Below the pieces are notes generated by a model. That model had not been told where the DNA came from, did not search any database, and worked only from the letters and a program-made list of their open reading frames with translations. Of a stretch of 32,737 bases of DNA, positions 19,501 to 28,620 are shown piece by piece. Each line of letters starts with the position of its first letter. Within the stretch, counting starts at the first letter, position 1. Both the position numbers and the translations under genes were made by a program. This DNA is from RGIG9041 sp045612565 (GTDB lineage: Bacteria > Bacillota > Clostridia > Oscillospirales > QAKW01), in contig JAZKZG010000162.1 of NCBI GenBank assembly GCA_045612565.1, positions 1 to 32,737 on the forward strand. The letters run 5' to 3'.

Positions 19501-20412
19501 TTAAAGTAGCTCAAACGCGGTTGCTTTTGCGAAGCCGATTGTATTTGAGCTTGCGGAGCTACCTTTTTTTGCTCCGAGCTGATACGGAAACGTTTTGCCC
19601 TCGTATATTTTTACAATATAAGCGGTCTTTCCGATCGCCGCGTCATTGCTTGCATTTTTGCTCGTTGAGCTGCTTGAATATTTACCCGTAATTTTTACCT
19701 TTGAGCCAACTGTCGCGGTTTTTGCGGGCGATTTTGCGGCTTTTACAAGCTCATTTACGCGTTTCTGTACTTCGTTATAATTATAGCCCGCTGCTGTGAG
19801 CTTGTTTTTGCGGTCTGTGCCTGTGCCCCATTTACCCGCGATAACTTCCTTTGCAATTTCATCAACCGATTTTGTGCCTTTTTCGGGCGAATTTGCAGGC
19901 TTTTCGGGCGTTTTAGTTGCCTCGTATGTAATAAACGGGCATTTGCCCCAATGCGTCCACGGGCGAGATTTTAACGCGGTTTTAACAACGCCGTAATTGA
20001 AGCCGCGAGCCTCTACAACATAGCCGCCGCCGATGTAAACACCGACGTGACCGTCAAAGAATACAAGCACGCCCTCAATATCGGGCATTGTTGCAATTTT
20101 GCCGCCCTCTTTGCAGCGGTTTCTCATACCGTTTGCGCTTACGTCCTGCGCGCTGTTATATTTCGGCGTTGTATCTGTGTTGCTGTCGCACCACAAATAA
20201 CCCTTAATAAGTCCGACGCAATCGTGAACTTTGCGTCCGATATGCTTCTGCGTTGCTGTTTTTACGCGGTCGCCTGCATACTGTGTCGGGTACTGTCGAG
20301 CTTTCTGCTGTAAAAGATAAGGCGAGCCGAGCTGTCCGAATGTACCGTACCAATAAGGAAGTCCGAGTTGTGCTTTTGCGTATGATACAAGACCTTTATT
20401 TGTTTTACTCAT
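19501..20412 (-). CDS. Endolysin: NlpC/P60 amidase/endopeptidase with CW_7 repeat
   Basis: The 303-residue enzyme degrades host peptidoglycan. The N-terminal ~160 residues are NlpC/P60-like, with the catalytic Cys65 in KVHDCVGLIKGYLW and His122 in FDGHVGVYIGGG. A CW_7 cell-wall binding repeat lies at about 181-222 (SVDEIAKEVIAGKWGTGTDR), and an SH3-like segment ends the protein (VGSKVKITGKY). There is no signal peptide, so a holin is needed. The ATG at 20412 follows GGAGGCGATATCA and overlaps the holin stop by 8 nt. Confidence 0.9.
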   Translation of the reverse strand: MSKTNKGLVSYAKAQLGLPYWYGTFGQLGSPYLLQQKARQYPTQYAGDRVKTATQKHIGRKVHDCVGLIKGYLWCDSNTDTTPKYNSAQDVSANGMRNRCKEGGKIATMPDIEGVLVFFDGHVGVYIGGGYVVEARGFNYGVVKTALKSRPWTHWGKCPFITYEATKTPEKPANSPEKGTKSVDEIAKEVIAGKWGTGTDRKNKLTAAGYNYNEVQKRVNELVKAAKSPAKTATVGSKVKITGKYSSSSTSKNASNDAAIGKTAYIVKIYEGKTFPYQLGAKKGSSASSNTIGFAKATAFELL

Positions 20413-20665
20413 TGATATCGCCTCCGAAAGCTTCTGCAATTTCTTCTTCTGTTAAATTGAAATCATCAAGTAAGTTTGTAACGAGTTTCACAAACACATT
20501 CAAAATCGCTGTTCCTGCTGCGGTTGCCGCTGAAATAGCAGCCGCTTCAATATTAGTCATTCCCGCTGAAACCCACGCTGTGACGAAAGCTGCGAGTAAC
20601 ACTACAACCGCTGTTTTCAGTGTTCTTATACCGATATCTTTCAACTGTTCTTTTGTGATTTTCAT
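20405..20665 (-). CDS. Holin (r1t-like)
   Basis: The 86-residue protein has two membrane segments (TAVVVLLAAFVTAWVSAG and AAAISAATAAGTAILNVFV) and an acidic C-terminus (LTEEEIAEAFGGD), the layout of r1t-type holins. It would open the membrane to let the endolysin out. The gene overlaps the lysin start by 8 nt, the standard pairing. AAAAAGGAGTATAAGACT precedes the ATG. Confidence 0.85.
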   Translation of the reverse strand: MKITKEQLKDIGIRTLKTAVVVLLAAFVTAWVSAGMTNIEAAAISAATAAGTAILNVFVKLVTNLLDDFNLTEEEIAEAFGGDINE

Positions 20666-20681
20666 AGTCTTATACTCCTTT

Positions 20682-21020
20682 TTATTTATTATTTTGTTCG
20701 TGAGCTTGCTCGTCGTTGTATTTTTGCAATAATACGCGATATTTCGCCTTTATTGCTCCGTTTCCGCCGTTGTCAACATATTCCTCGCCTGCACGTAAAC
20801 GCTCGTCAAGGGGCATTTCTTCGCTCATTATGATTATTTGTAGCTCACGCATATAATTTTCTTTGCAATGTTGCTCAATTATTGCGACTTGCTTCTTTAA
20901 ATCTGTAAAAAAGCTGATACATTTTTTTATTGTTTTATAAATCTTTTCGGCAGCTTTCCAAATTGAAAGAATAGCACCCGCCACGCCCGCAGCTATCAAT
21001 AACCACTCATAATACTGCAT
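20682..21020 (-). CDS. Membrane-anchored coiled-coil protein of lysis module (112 aa)
   Basis: The N-terminus forms one membrane helix (YYEWLLIAAGVAGAILSIW), followed by charged helices (KAAEKIYKTIKKCISFFTDL, KKQVAIIEQHCKEN) and a C-terminal part with EEMPLDERLRAGEEYVDNGG. Such proteins stand next to holins in Clostridia phages and may regulate lysis, somewhat like XhlA, but no close family is recognised. The ATG at 21020 follows GAGGGGGTGAGCGAA; a longer frame would run into the tail gene. Confidence 0.7.
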   Translation of the reverse strand: MQYYEWLLIAAGVAGAILSIWKAAEKIYKTIKKCISFFTDLKKQVAIIEQHCKENYMRELQIIIMSEEMPLDERLRAGEEYVDNGGNGAIKAKYRVLLQKYNDEQAHEQNNK

Positions 21021-21033
21021 TTCGCTCACCCCC

Positions 21034-23148
21034 TCACACGCCGATAATACGACGCAGCACCCATTTTGTATTATCATAAGTAACGCCGTTTATAGTGCCG
21101 CCGAGTGCGTTGCTGTCGTGTCCGACTATTTTGTTATCGTGTATATACAAGTATTTTTCGCCTATGCAAGCAAGACCGCTTGAGCCCATTCGGAAAGACA
21201 TTCCTTTGCCTGCTTTCCACGCAACAAAACTTTTCGGGACAAAGTGACTTGTGAAATCGTAATCTTCGACTTTGCCGCTGCGATAGGCTGAAAATATCAA
21301 AACAATTCCGTTGCGTTGCTCGCTAATATAAGCCTGTGAGCCGTCGGCATATTTGAGCGTTGCTGTGTGTGACGCTTGCATATATAAACCGTCCTCCCAC
21401 AAAACGGGCTGCTCGAACTCGTCGGCGTTAAAAAGAGGTCGCCACGGCGTAAACACTCGCTCATTGTTTGCCGTCCAAAAGTTGCGAACTTTCACACCTT
21501 TTTTTCTGTAATCGGTGTTGCCGTCGTGCACGTGAGGCAAAGCTATTTGCACGCCTTGTTCTTTGTTTTCTTCAAGGTAAAAAGTCTTGACGTAGCCGTA
21601 GCCGTCATAATCACTCGGCATATTCTTGTTTGTAAACGTAAACGGAACTTTAATTTTATTCGGGTCAATGTTGAAATTGTTGAATTTCGCGTAATTCACC
21701 CAATTTTCGGACGTGTTGTTTTGAAAAGCAACGGGCTTTTCAAAATCGTCAACGTTGCTCACGCTCGCAACCTTACCGAAAGCAATACCCGTTCCGTCTG
21801 CAAGAATATCGAATATCGGCGCTGCTGTCGGCAGCTTGACAACTTTTGTTACTGTGCCAAAAAAGTCGCTAACAACAAAGCGAATATCATACGCGTAGTC
21901 GGTTGAAAATTCGGGCGATTGCAGCCACATTGTTTTTGCAACTGAATACTCGTTTTTGCTTATATCGTGCTCAAGCGCCGTGTAGCTTGTATCGGTTGTC
22001 TTTTTGTAACCGAGCCCGTAAGTTGCAGTATTTTTATTTCCGCAGGGCGAAATTTCAACGCCCACCGTCCACCTCAAATAACTGCCTTCGTCGTCCTCTG
22101 TACCGTCCGATCGTACGCGCGTAACTTTAAAGTCGATGTTTGGCGCGGAGTACGCATACACGGTGAAAGAGGTGTTTGCTGTTGCACTGCGTCCTCGGCT
22201 ATCCGTGACGGTAACTGTTGCCGTGTTTGTTCCTGCGGGTGCAGATATAAAGCCCGTTGTTCCCGAGCCGCTTGAGAATTTTTGCCCTGCAATATTGACG
22301 GAATATGATTTTATTGTTGAGCCGTTTGAGCCTGCAGCTGTTACAGAGAAAGCAATCTTGCTCTTGCCGTTGACGTATGCGCCAAACTGTGCCGCAATGC
22401 CCGCAACCGCTTCCGATAACTTCAACGAAACTGTCGGAACTGCTCCTGCAGGAACGTTGACCGTATAATTTCCCGATGTTTCGCCGACGTAAGCCCCGCC
22501 GCTCGTATAAGTTTTACAAATAAGCGTTATGCTGCCTTTTGTTGCGTTTGGAATGTCGCTCGCAAGTGCTGTCGGGATTGTCGCCCACGTGTACGAAGTG
22601 CCGACGTTATCCGCAATTTTGTAGCTTGTGCCGTTCCATTTGTACCATAGCGAATGCTTATACGTGCTTACTTTTCGGGTTATGTTGAATATTGCGCCCG
22701 CTCCCATTGTGAGCGAGCCAACGCCCGCGCTTACGGATATTGTAAAATCACTTGCCGCAGGAATTGCGTTAAGTGTCGCGTTGCCGCTGACGGTTTTCGA
22801 GCTGTAATAAGTGCCGCTCAAAGTAACTTCAATATCCAAAGTACAAGAAATAGCGAATGTTTTTGTGCCGTCTGTATTGTGCGTAATGTTTACGGTTTTT
22901 GAAAAAAGGTTTTTTGTCGAGTTGCCCGAAATACCGACGGTACACGTTGACGTGTATTTTGTGCCGTTTATTGTCAATGAGATATTTTTGTTTGTTGACG
23001 AATTGATAACGCCACTGCTTGCAGTACTAACAAGCCGAGCAGTACAAGTGACATTTGACGTGTTGCCGCTCTGCGAGTTTGTAGACCAATAAACCTGTAA
23101 TTTCAGCCAAGATGTAATATTTGTTGAAATTGTGCCGCTGCTTGCCAT
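21034..23148 (-). CDS. DUF859-like tail tip/minor structural protein
   Basis: The 704-residue protein begins MASSGTISTNITSWLKLQVY and has the Ser/Thr-rich beta repeats of DUF859-type phage structural proteins, with Ig-like segments (NTATVTVTDSRGRSATANTS). The C-terminal third (PIFDILADGTGIAFGKVASV, then FTPWRPLFNADEF) is the fibre-like end seen in Gram-positive phage tip proteins. It probably forms a tip or side fibre that contacts the host. It is the last tail gene before the lysis module; ATAGGAGGCTGAACA precedes the ATG. Confidence 0.8.
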   Translation of the reverse strand: MASSGTISTNITSWLKLQVYWSTNSQSGNTSNVTCTARLVSTASSGVINSSTNKNISLTINGTKYTSTCTVGISGNSTKNLFSKTVNITHNTDGTKTFAISCTLDIEVTLSGTYYSSKTVSGNATLNAIPAASDFTISVSAGVGSLTMGAGAIFNITRKVSTYKHSLWYKWNGTSYKIADNVGTSYTWATIPTALASDIPNATKGSITLICKTYTSGGAYVGETSGNYTVNVPAGAVPTVSLKLSEAVAGIAAQFGAYVNGKSKIAFSVTAAGSNGSTIKSYSVNIAGQKFSSGSGTTGFISAPAGTNTATVTVTDSRGRSATANTSFTVYAYSAPNIDFKVTRVRSDGTEDDEGSYLRWTVGVEISPCGNKNTATYGLGYKKTTDTSYTALEHDISKNEYSVAKTMWLQSPEFSTDYAYDIRFVVSDFFGTVTKVVKLPTAAPIFDILADGTGIAFGKVASVSNVDDFEKPVAFQNNTSENWVNYAKFNNFNIDPNKIKVPFTFTNKNMPSDYDGYGYVKTFYLEENKEQGVQIALPHVHDGNTDYRKKGVKVRNFWTANNERVFTPWRPLFNADEFEQPVLWEDGLYMQASHTATLKYADGSQAYISEQRNGIVLIFSAYRSGKVEDYDFTSHFVPKSFVAWKAGKGMSFRMGSSGLACIGEKYLYIHDNKIVGHDSNALGGTINGVTYDNTKWVLRRIIGV

Positions 23149-23159
23149 TGTTCAGCCTC

Positions 23160-24857
23160 CTATTTTACTTTAACAAAAGATAAGTTGCCGTTTGCGCGAG
23201 GTACAAACGCGAAATTGCCGATATTGAGCTGCGTCAATATTGTTGCATTTGTAATATAAAGCTGATTGTCTGAAATATAAGCAATTTCAACGCCGTTTTG
23301 TACGAAAGCAATTTTGTCGTTGATTATTTTACAAATAATGTCGCTGTCACTTGCTCCAAGCTCAATAACGGGCTGCCCGTCTGCGGTCATATAGTAGCGA
23401 ATATAAGCGTTTAATTCAGTAAATTCACTTGAAATAGCTCCGCTCAATTCTTCTGTAACGCTTGTTATCGAGTTGTTGAAAGCTATTGTTATATCTTCCG
23501 CCGTCTGCGTTATGTTTGTGCTGATTTCTTCTTTGATTGCTTCAAGGTCGGAAGCCGTAACATAGCTCGCGGCAGCCTCGGAAATTATTGTGTTGATTGT
23601 CTGTGACAAATTCGTCGTGAATGTTGCAAACTGTGACGAAACAGAGCCCGCAACATTTCCGATTGATTGAATAACGCCCGCCAACTGCTGCAACTGCACG
23701 TTGATTTTATCCGTTTCGCTTGCCTGTATCTTTGAAAGCGTTGTTTTCTTTTCGCCGATTGTAATTGAGCCTTTATGCGGCGCGTTAATATCAATCGTCT
23801 TTTTTGTAATTCGCAGCGTTTCGTCAAGCCCTATAAGCTTATTCTTTACGGGGTAACTGTCGCCGCAATTCAAACCGTCGATTTCTTGCCCGATTTCTTT
23901 AAGGTCAAGGGCGGTCAAAGTGTGCGAAAGGTTGACGCGGTTTTCTTCCGTCATATACTCCTTTGCGCGCTTATACAAATTGCTTTGCTCGGTTATGTCC
24001 GAACAATCAAGAACGCCGCAAATAACGCCGAGCCCCTCGATTTTTTCTTCATCGTCAATCCACGGATCGGATAAAGTCACGCCCTCGGGTGTCGTGTAGC
24101 CCTCAAGGGTGAGCCGTTCCTCTGTTTCTTGCTCTGTTTCGTTGCCGTCTGCGTCTGTTACTGTTGTTTTGAGCTTTGCGCCGAGCGGAATAACACGCGT
24201 TACAATATCAATCGGGCTGACTTCGCGGCTTGCTTCCTGCATATTGCGCCCGAGCTCAATAACGGTTGCTCGTGTTGTACCTATTTGCTGCAAATAATTG
24301 AGATATAACTTGCCGTCGGTTTCTACAATTTCAAGTTCGCCGCCGTAAACATCAACAAGCTTGCTTTTGAGCGTTTCAAAAGTCGTTTGATATTGCAAGC
24401 CTTTGTATATGTTGCCCGTGTCGGCAACTTCAACATCAACCGAGCCGCGAAAAATATGCTTGTCTGCTTCGGTTTGCGCGTTGTGATTGCTCAAAACAAG
24501 GTCAATAAACTCGTTAAGCGTGTAAAGTGCTTCGGCTTTATACGGCTGTATGCTGTCGTAAAGGTAGCCGAGGAAGCTTTCACAAGTAACCGTCTTGCTT
24601 ACAAGCCCCGACGAGCTCATTTTTTGCTCTGCAAGCAACACACGCCCCGCAAACTCAACGCGTCCCGTGAGCGTGTTTGTTGCTCTTATGATTGTTTTAC
24701 GGCTCTGTATAAGGTCAAAACCTTTGTTTGTCGGGTAAATATCAAACGAAAAGCTGTTAATTGCACCTACTTCCTGCGAGATTGAGCCGCCTATGTGTTC
24801 ACCTTGCCCGTTTATAGGCTGCGTCACGCCGTTAAGCGTCGCGGTAACGTATATCAT
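23160..24857 (-). CDS. Tail-associated protein, Tal/Prophage_tail family
   Basis: The 565-residue protein belongs to the Tal family that forms the tail hub and often carries a cell-wall hydrolase. N-terminal hub sequences are visible (ISQEVGAINSFSFDIYPTNK, then TRVIPLGAKLKT), followed by a coiled-coil and Ala/Ser-rich stretch near residues 370-470 and a C-terminal part ending in IGNFAFVPRANGNLSFVKVK. No clear hydrolase domain is seen, so the tip enzyme may be elsewhere, for example the SGNH protein. The start shares one base with the Dit stop. Confidence 0.8.
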   Translation of the reverse strand: MIYVTATLNGVTQPINGQGEHIGGSISQEVGAINSFSFDIYPTNKGFDLIQSRKTIIRATNTLTGRVEFAGRVLLAEQKMSSSGLVSKTVTCESFLGYLYDSIQPYKAEALYTLNEFIDLVLSNHNAQTEADKHIFRGSVDVEVADTGNIYKGLQYQTTFETLKSKLVDVYGGELEIVETDGKLYLNYLQQIGTTRATVIELGRNMQEASREVSPIDIVTRVIPLGAKLKTTVTDADGNETEQETEERLTLEGYTTPEGVTLSDPWIDDEEKIEGLGVICGVLDCSDITEQSNLYKRAKEYMTEENRVNLSHTLTALDLKEIGQEIDGLNCGDSYPVKNKLIGLDETLRITKKTIDINAPHKGSITIGEKKTTLSKIQASETDKINVQLQQLAGVIQSIGNVAGSVSSQFATFTTNLSQTINTIISEAAASYVTASDLEAIKEEISTNITQTAEDITIAFNNSITSVTEELSGAISSEFTELNAYIRYYMTADGQPVIELGASDSDIICKIINDKIAFVQNGVEIAYISDNQLYITNATILTQLNIGNFAFVPRANGNLSFVKVK

Positions 24858-25915
24858 TAGAACGCCTCCTCTGCATATTCAATACGGAGCAAGCCTTCGC
24901 CCTTTGCTGTAATGGTATTTGCGCCCTTTTCAAGCGTTAAAAGTCCGCTGTAACTTCCCGCACTCAATGCGTAAGAGTTTGCGCCGTTGTTTATCGTCGC
25001 AGTTGGCGAGGCTACATAAGGCGTGTATTCGGTTGCTGTTTCGCCAAGTTCAATTTGAACATTTGACATTACGCATTCTCCGTAATCGCCTTTTTCCAAA
25101 GCATTAAAACCGTAAACCGCAACATTGCTGTTAAGCATTTCGGAAGTAATTGTTTTTTCCCCTCCGTTATACCAAACTTCGTCAACGCCGCCTAAATGAA
25201 TATAATTGTTGCCGCCGCTTTTAACAAAACTCAACACGCAAACGTCCCCAACTCTCAAAGACGGGCAGAGAGTTGCGAGTGTAACATCAATCAAACCGCA
25301 CCAACCAACGCCTGTATGTTCTTCGGTTGTTGTAATAGTGATAGAATTTGTATCGATTTTTGAAACAGACACGTTAGCGTAACTTGTCGGCTTTATTTTT
25401 GATATATCAAACAAATTTTTGCTTGCAACTCTTATCGTCGGCATTATAGCTCGCTCGCCCTCGTTTTCGACGGTTACGCTCTGCGCCGTTGCCGTGAGTG
25501 CTTGCGTTATTGTTTTATCCGTCAGCATAAACGGGTAGCAAAGAAACTCAACTGTCAAAAGCCCTTGCAAGTCGTTTTCACTCCAAGAAGCTTGAGCGTG
25601 ATAAACTTTGTAGTATTTCGTCAATGAAATATCGGTGTCGTAGAGCTTGCCGTCTGTTTTTCCGTGCAGCCAAGCGTTCAAAGCGGCTTTTTGTTCCGAA
25701 AGCTCACGTTTGGTGTCGGCTATAACATCAAAACTATATTTGAGCTTTAATGCTTCGTATTCATCAACGCCGTTGTCGTGATATGAAAAATCCCATACGC
25801 CGCTCATATACGGGACGGTTTCTGTGATAACTTTACGCTGCGGCGCAGGAATTTCCTTTGCCGCAACATATAAGTCGAAATCTGTGTAACTGCTTTTGCC
25901 GTTGTAAATAATCAT
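24857..25915 (-). CDS. Distal tail protein (Dit, Sipho_tail family)
   Basis: The 352-residue protein has the Dit N-terminus (YNGKSSYTDFDLYVAAKEIP, then VPYMSGVWDFSY), which forms a hexameric ring at the tail tip. Its C-terminal part is beta-rich and may be a galectin- or CBM-like domain (GLIDVTLATLCPSLRVGDVC, NVQIELGETATEYTPYVASP), an addition seen in evolved Dits that bind host sugars. It overlaps the tape-measure gene by 4 nt (ATGA). Confidence 0.85.
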   Translation of the reverse strand: MIIYNGKSSYTDFDLYVAAKEIPAPQRKVITETVPYMSGVWDFSYHDNGVDEYEALKLKYSFDVIADTKRELSEQKAALNAWLHGKTDGKLYDTDISLTKYYKVYHAQASWSENDLQGLLTVEFLCYPFMLTDKTITQALTATAQSVTVENEGERAIMPTIRVASKNLFDISKIKPTSYANVSVSKIDTNSITITTTEEHTGVGWCGLIDVTLATLCPSLRVGDVCVLSFVKSGGNNYIHLGGVDEVWYNGGEKTITSEMLNSNVAVYGFNALEKGDYGECVMSNVQIELGETATEYTPYVASPTATINNGANSYALSAGSYSGLLTLEKGANTITAKGEGLLRIEYAEEAF

Positions 25916-28599
25916 CGTAACGCAACGCCCCTTTCTGCGAGCTGTGAGCGTGTGCCGCTCTGTATGTCGTTATAGCTTGCCGTTGCCGCTGCAACTTCGC
26001 GTCCGTCAATGTAGATGTGACTTTCAAGGGCTTCGAGCCTTGCAGCAAGTCGGTCAACCGCACTGTCAAAGCGGCTTGCGAGTACATCAGCAAGTCCGTT
26101 ATCGCCCGAAATAGTGAGCTTGTTAAGCATTGAAGCAAGCGGCGCAAGGCTGCGCTCATTGAGCGGCAATGCGTATTCTGTGCCCGCTTCACCGAAGCCG
26201 TGCAAAACCGTCGGCTCTGTGAAAACGCCGCCTTTTGCGTGCCATTGTATACTGAAACTCGGCAGCTTACCTTTACCCGCTATTCCGTAAGGAGCTTTAC
26301 CGCCCGAAACAGAGATTTTCGGGATTTTGAGCTTCGGCAAACTCCAACTGAAATTGAAAATAGTCTTGAGCTTTTCGACTACTCCCGAGATCGTTTTTCG
26401 TGCGTCCTCAACGGGTTTCGTTATTTTCTTTTTCAGTGTGTCAAAAATGTTCGCTGCCTTGTTTTTAATCGCCTCAACTTTATCAACAAAGCTCGTGTGC
26501 AAACTTTGAATCGTGTTTACGACGTTTTCCTTTGCGTTCTTAATAGGTGCAAGCATTTTTTCTTTGATTGAACTGAAAATATCGGCGACTTTCTCGCGTA
26601 ATGAGCCCGCTCGCTCAAGTATGCCCTCGCCCAAACTGCTGACTATTTTTACGCCCGTTTCAACAATGCTTCCAATTCCCGCGATTATAGCTTGAATTAT
26701 AGCTTTTAAAATTTGCGGAATTTTAGAAACAAGTTGAGGTATAGCCTTAACAAGACCGAGCGACAACTGAATTGTCAGTTTAATTCCCATTTCGAGCAAT
26801 TTTGGCAAATTTGAAGTCACTGCCGTGAGCAATTTTTCGATTATAACGGGAATTTTGTCAATGAGTAACGGCGTTGCCGAAATCAAGCCGTCGGCAAGCC
26901 CCAAAATCAGCGAAATTGCCGCGTCGATTATTAAGTCGATATTGTCGAGCAGCGTTTCTGCCAACATAATTACGCAATTTACAATCTCGGGAATGAGTAC
27001 AGGAAATATATCTCCAAGACTTGAGGCGACTTGAGAAACCATTGAAATTATAGTTTTCAAAATTGTTGGTAGTTGCTGCAAAATTGAACTCAAAATCTTC
27101 GGAATTAAGGCGGAAATTGTTTGAATTACAGTAGGTAGCATTTCGACAATTTTTTTGAGCCCCGTTGAAATTATGCCCGACAAGCCCTCTGCCAATTTGT
27201 CGGCTGCGCCCTCTGTCCCGTTCAATGCGCCTGTAAGTCCCTCGCCGATAAGCGAAACAAAAGGCGTTATTGATCCGAGCAAATCGTTTGCGAGCTGCTT
27301 AATACTCGTCATTATCGGCTCGGCGATTGCGCCTATTTCGTTTATTGTGTTATTTAAATCTGCTTGAGCTTTGTTTGCTTCAATAATTTCGGCGTTGTTT
27401 TCGCGGTACGCGTCCGCACTTTCGCCGTAAAGGTCAGTAAGCGTTTTTTGTATGTATGCCGCTCTCTCTTCCTCGGTTGACATTGTTTCAAGTTTGGCGT
27501 TGTAGTCGTCAAGGTTTACGCCTTGCCATTCGAGCGCGTCTGCGAGAACGCCCTGTACGCTTCCCATAGCGGCAGTTGCAGCCATACCCTCCGCAAGTCC
27601 CTCCGTTGGAATGCTTGTACCATAGACACCCATAACGCCCGTGAGTATACGGGTGTTTGCTTCAAGGTCTTTTTCGTTTTTGGATATTTTGGCAAGCTGT
27701 TGTCCTGCTTCAACCGCTGCACCCTCGTCGCCAAGTATTCCGTATAATTCGGAAAAAGTGTTCTGCGCGTCTGTTGCCGTTAAGCCTGCCATTTCAAAGC
27801 CTGTTTCAAGCTTTGCCATTTCGTTACGTGCTTCGCGCGTGCTTTCGCCGAGTGCTAAAAAGCCCCCAACCGCTCCCGTGACAGCAGCACCCGCACCCGC
27901 AACCGCTCCGCCGATACCACCCGCAACGGATTTTATTTTATCAAGCTTCCCGCCTGCGTCGCTCGCGCTATTTCCTAAATCTTCATAAGATTTATCAAGG
28001 CTTTCGGCGGCGGCTTCTGCTTCATTAAGTTTCTGCTTATTTTCTTTCAAATCGCCCGAAAGGTTGTCAATTTCCTTTGCGAGTTTTTTTGCCTCTTTTG
28101 AGTTTTTACCCTGCTCGAGCACAACGTCTGCGTATTTTCTTTTGAGTGCAGAAAGGTCGTTTTCTTGCTCCTCAACTTCGTTGCCGAGTTTTTCAAAAGC
28201 TGTTGCAGTTTGTTTGCTTCCTGCTTCGAGCTTTGACAGCTTTGCGGCTGTTTGGTCGAGTTCGTTTTGTATTGCTGCTTGCTGATTTTTTGCAGCAAGT
28301 ACGGCGTTGTTTAATGTTTCATATTCTTTTGAATTTTTGCCGAGCGTTGCCTCACATTCCGCGAGGCTGCGTTCAGTTAAATCAACCTTTTGTGTCGAAG
28401 CTTCGAGCTCGCGCTGTAATATATCTTGTCTTTCGCTTAAAAGCTCGGTGCTATCTCCCGCACCTTTTAACTGCGTTGAATTAAGCCGCAACTCATTTGA
28501 CGCAGTTTTGAGCTCGGTGTTCATTGCTTTTATTCCTTTTTGAAATTCGCTTGTATTCGCTTTAAATTCGATATAAGCTTCGTTTTTTTTGGTAGCCAC
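25912..28599 (-). CDS. Tape measure protein
   Basis: The 895-residue protein fixes tail length. It opens with long coiled coils (NTSEFQKGIKAMNTELKTAS), has Ala/Gly-rich and hydrophobic central parts (GGIGGAVAGAGAAVTGAVGG; repeated LP-x-I/L-helices around 480-660), and ends with the usual tail-tip motif GGVFTEPTVLHGFGEAGTEY. By the common rule of about 0.15 nm per residue the tail would be around 130 nm, an estimate only. The GTG start follows GAGGGGTGATTTT. No lytic domain is seen. Confidence 0.92.
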   Translation of the reverse strand: MATKKNEAYIEFKANTSEFQKGIKAMNTELKTASNELRLNSTQLKGAGDSTELLSERQDILQRELEASTQKVDLTERSLAECEATLGKNSKEYETLNNAVLAAKNQQAAIQNELDQTAAKLSKLEAGSKQTATAFEKLGNEVEEQENDLSALKRKYADVVLEQGKNSKEAKKLAKEIDNLSGDLKENKQKLNEAEAAAESLDKSYEDLGNSASDAGGKLDKIKSVAGGIGGAVAGAGAAVTGAVGGFLALGESTREARNEMAKLETGFEMAGLTATDAQNTFSELYGILGDEGAAVEAGQQLAKISKNEKDLEANTRILTGVMGVYGTSIPTEGLAEGMAATAAMGSVQGVLADALEWQGVNLDDYNAKLETMSTEEERAAYIQKTLTDLYGESADAYRENNAEIIEANKAQADLNNTINEIGAIAEPIMTSIKQLANDLLGSITPFVSLIGEGLTGALNGTEGAADKLAEGLSGIISTGLKKIVEMLPTVIQTISALIPKILSSILQQLPTILKTIISMVSQVASSLGDIFPVLIPEIVNCVIMLAETLLDNIDLIIDAAISLILGLADGLISATPLLIDKIPVIIEKLLTAVTSNLPKLLEMGIKLTIQLSLGLVKAIPQLVSKIPQILKAIIQAIIAGIGSIVETGVKIVSSLGEGILERAGSLREKVADIFSSIKEKMLAPIKNAKENVVNTIQSLHTSFVDKVEAIKNKAANIFDTLKKKITKPVEDARKTISGVVEKLKTIFNFSWSLPKLKIPKISVSGGKAPYGIAGKGKLPSFSIQWHAKGGVFTEPTVLHGFGEAGTEYALPLNERSLAPLASMLNKLTISGDNGLADVLASRFDSAVDRLAARLEALESHIYIDGREVAAATASYNDIQSGTRSQLAERGVALR

Positions 28600-28620
28600 A
28601 AAATCACCCCTCGCGGCTGT

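Noticed and set aside
19479..19506. Three TTTTAAAG copies at the end of the endolysin gene, considered as a mini-repeat array
   Set aside because: Units are short and AT-rich and lie next to the terminator; too little to call a CRISPR or iteron array.
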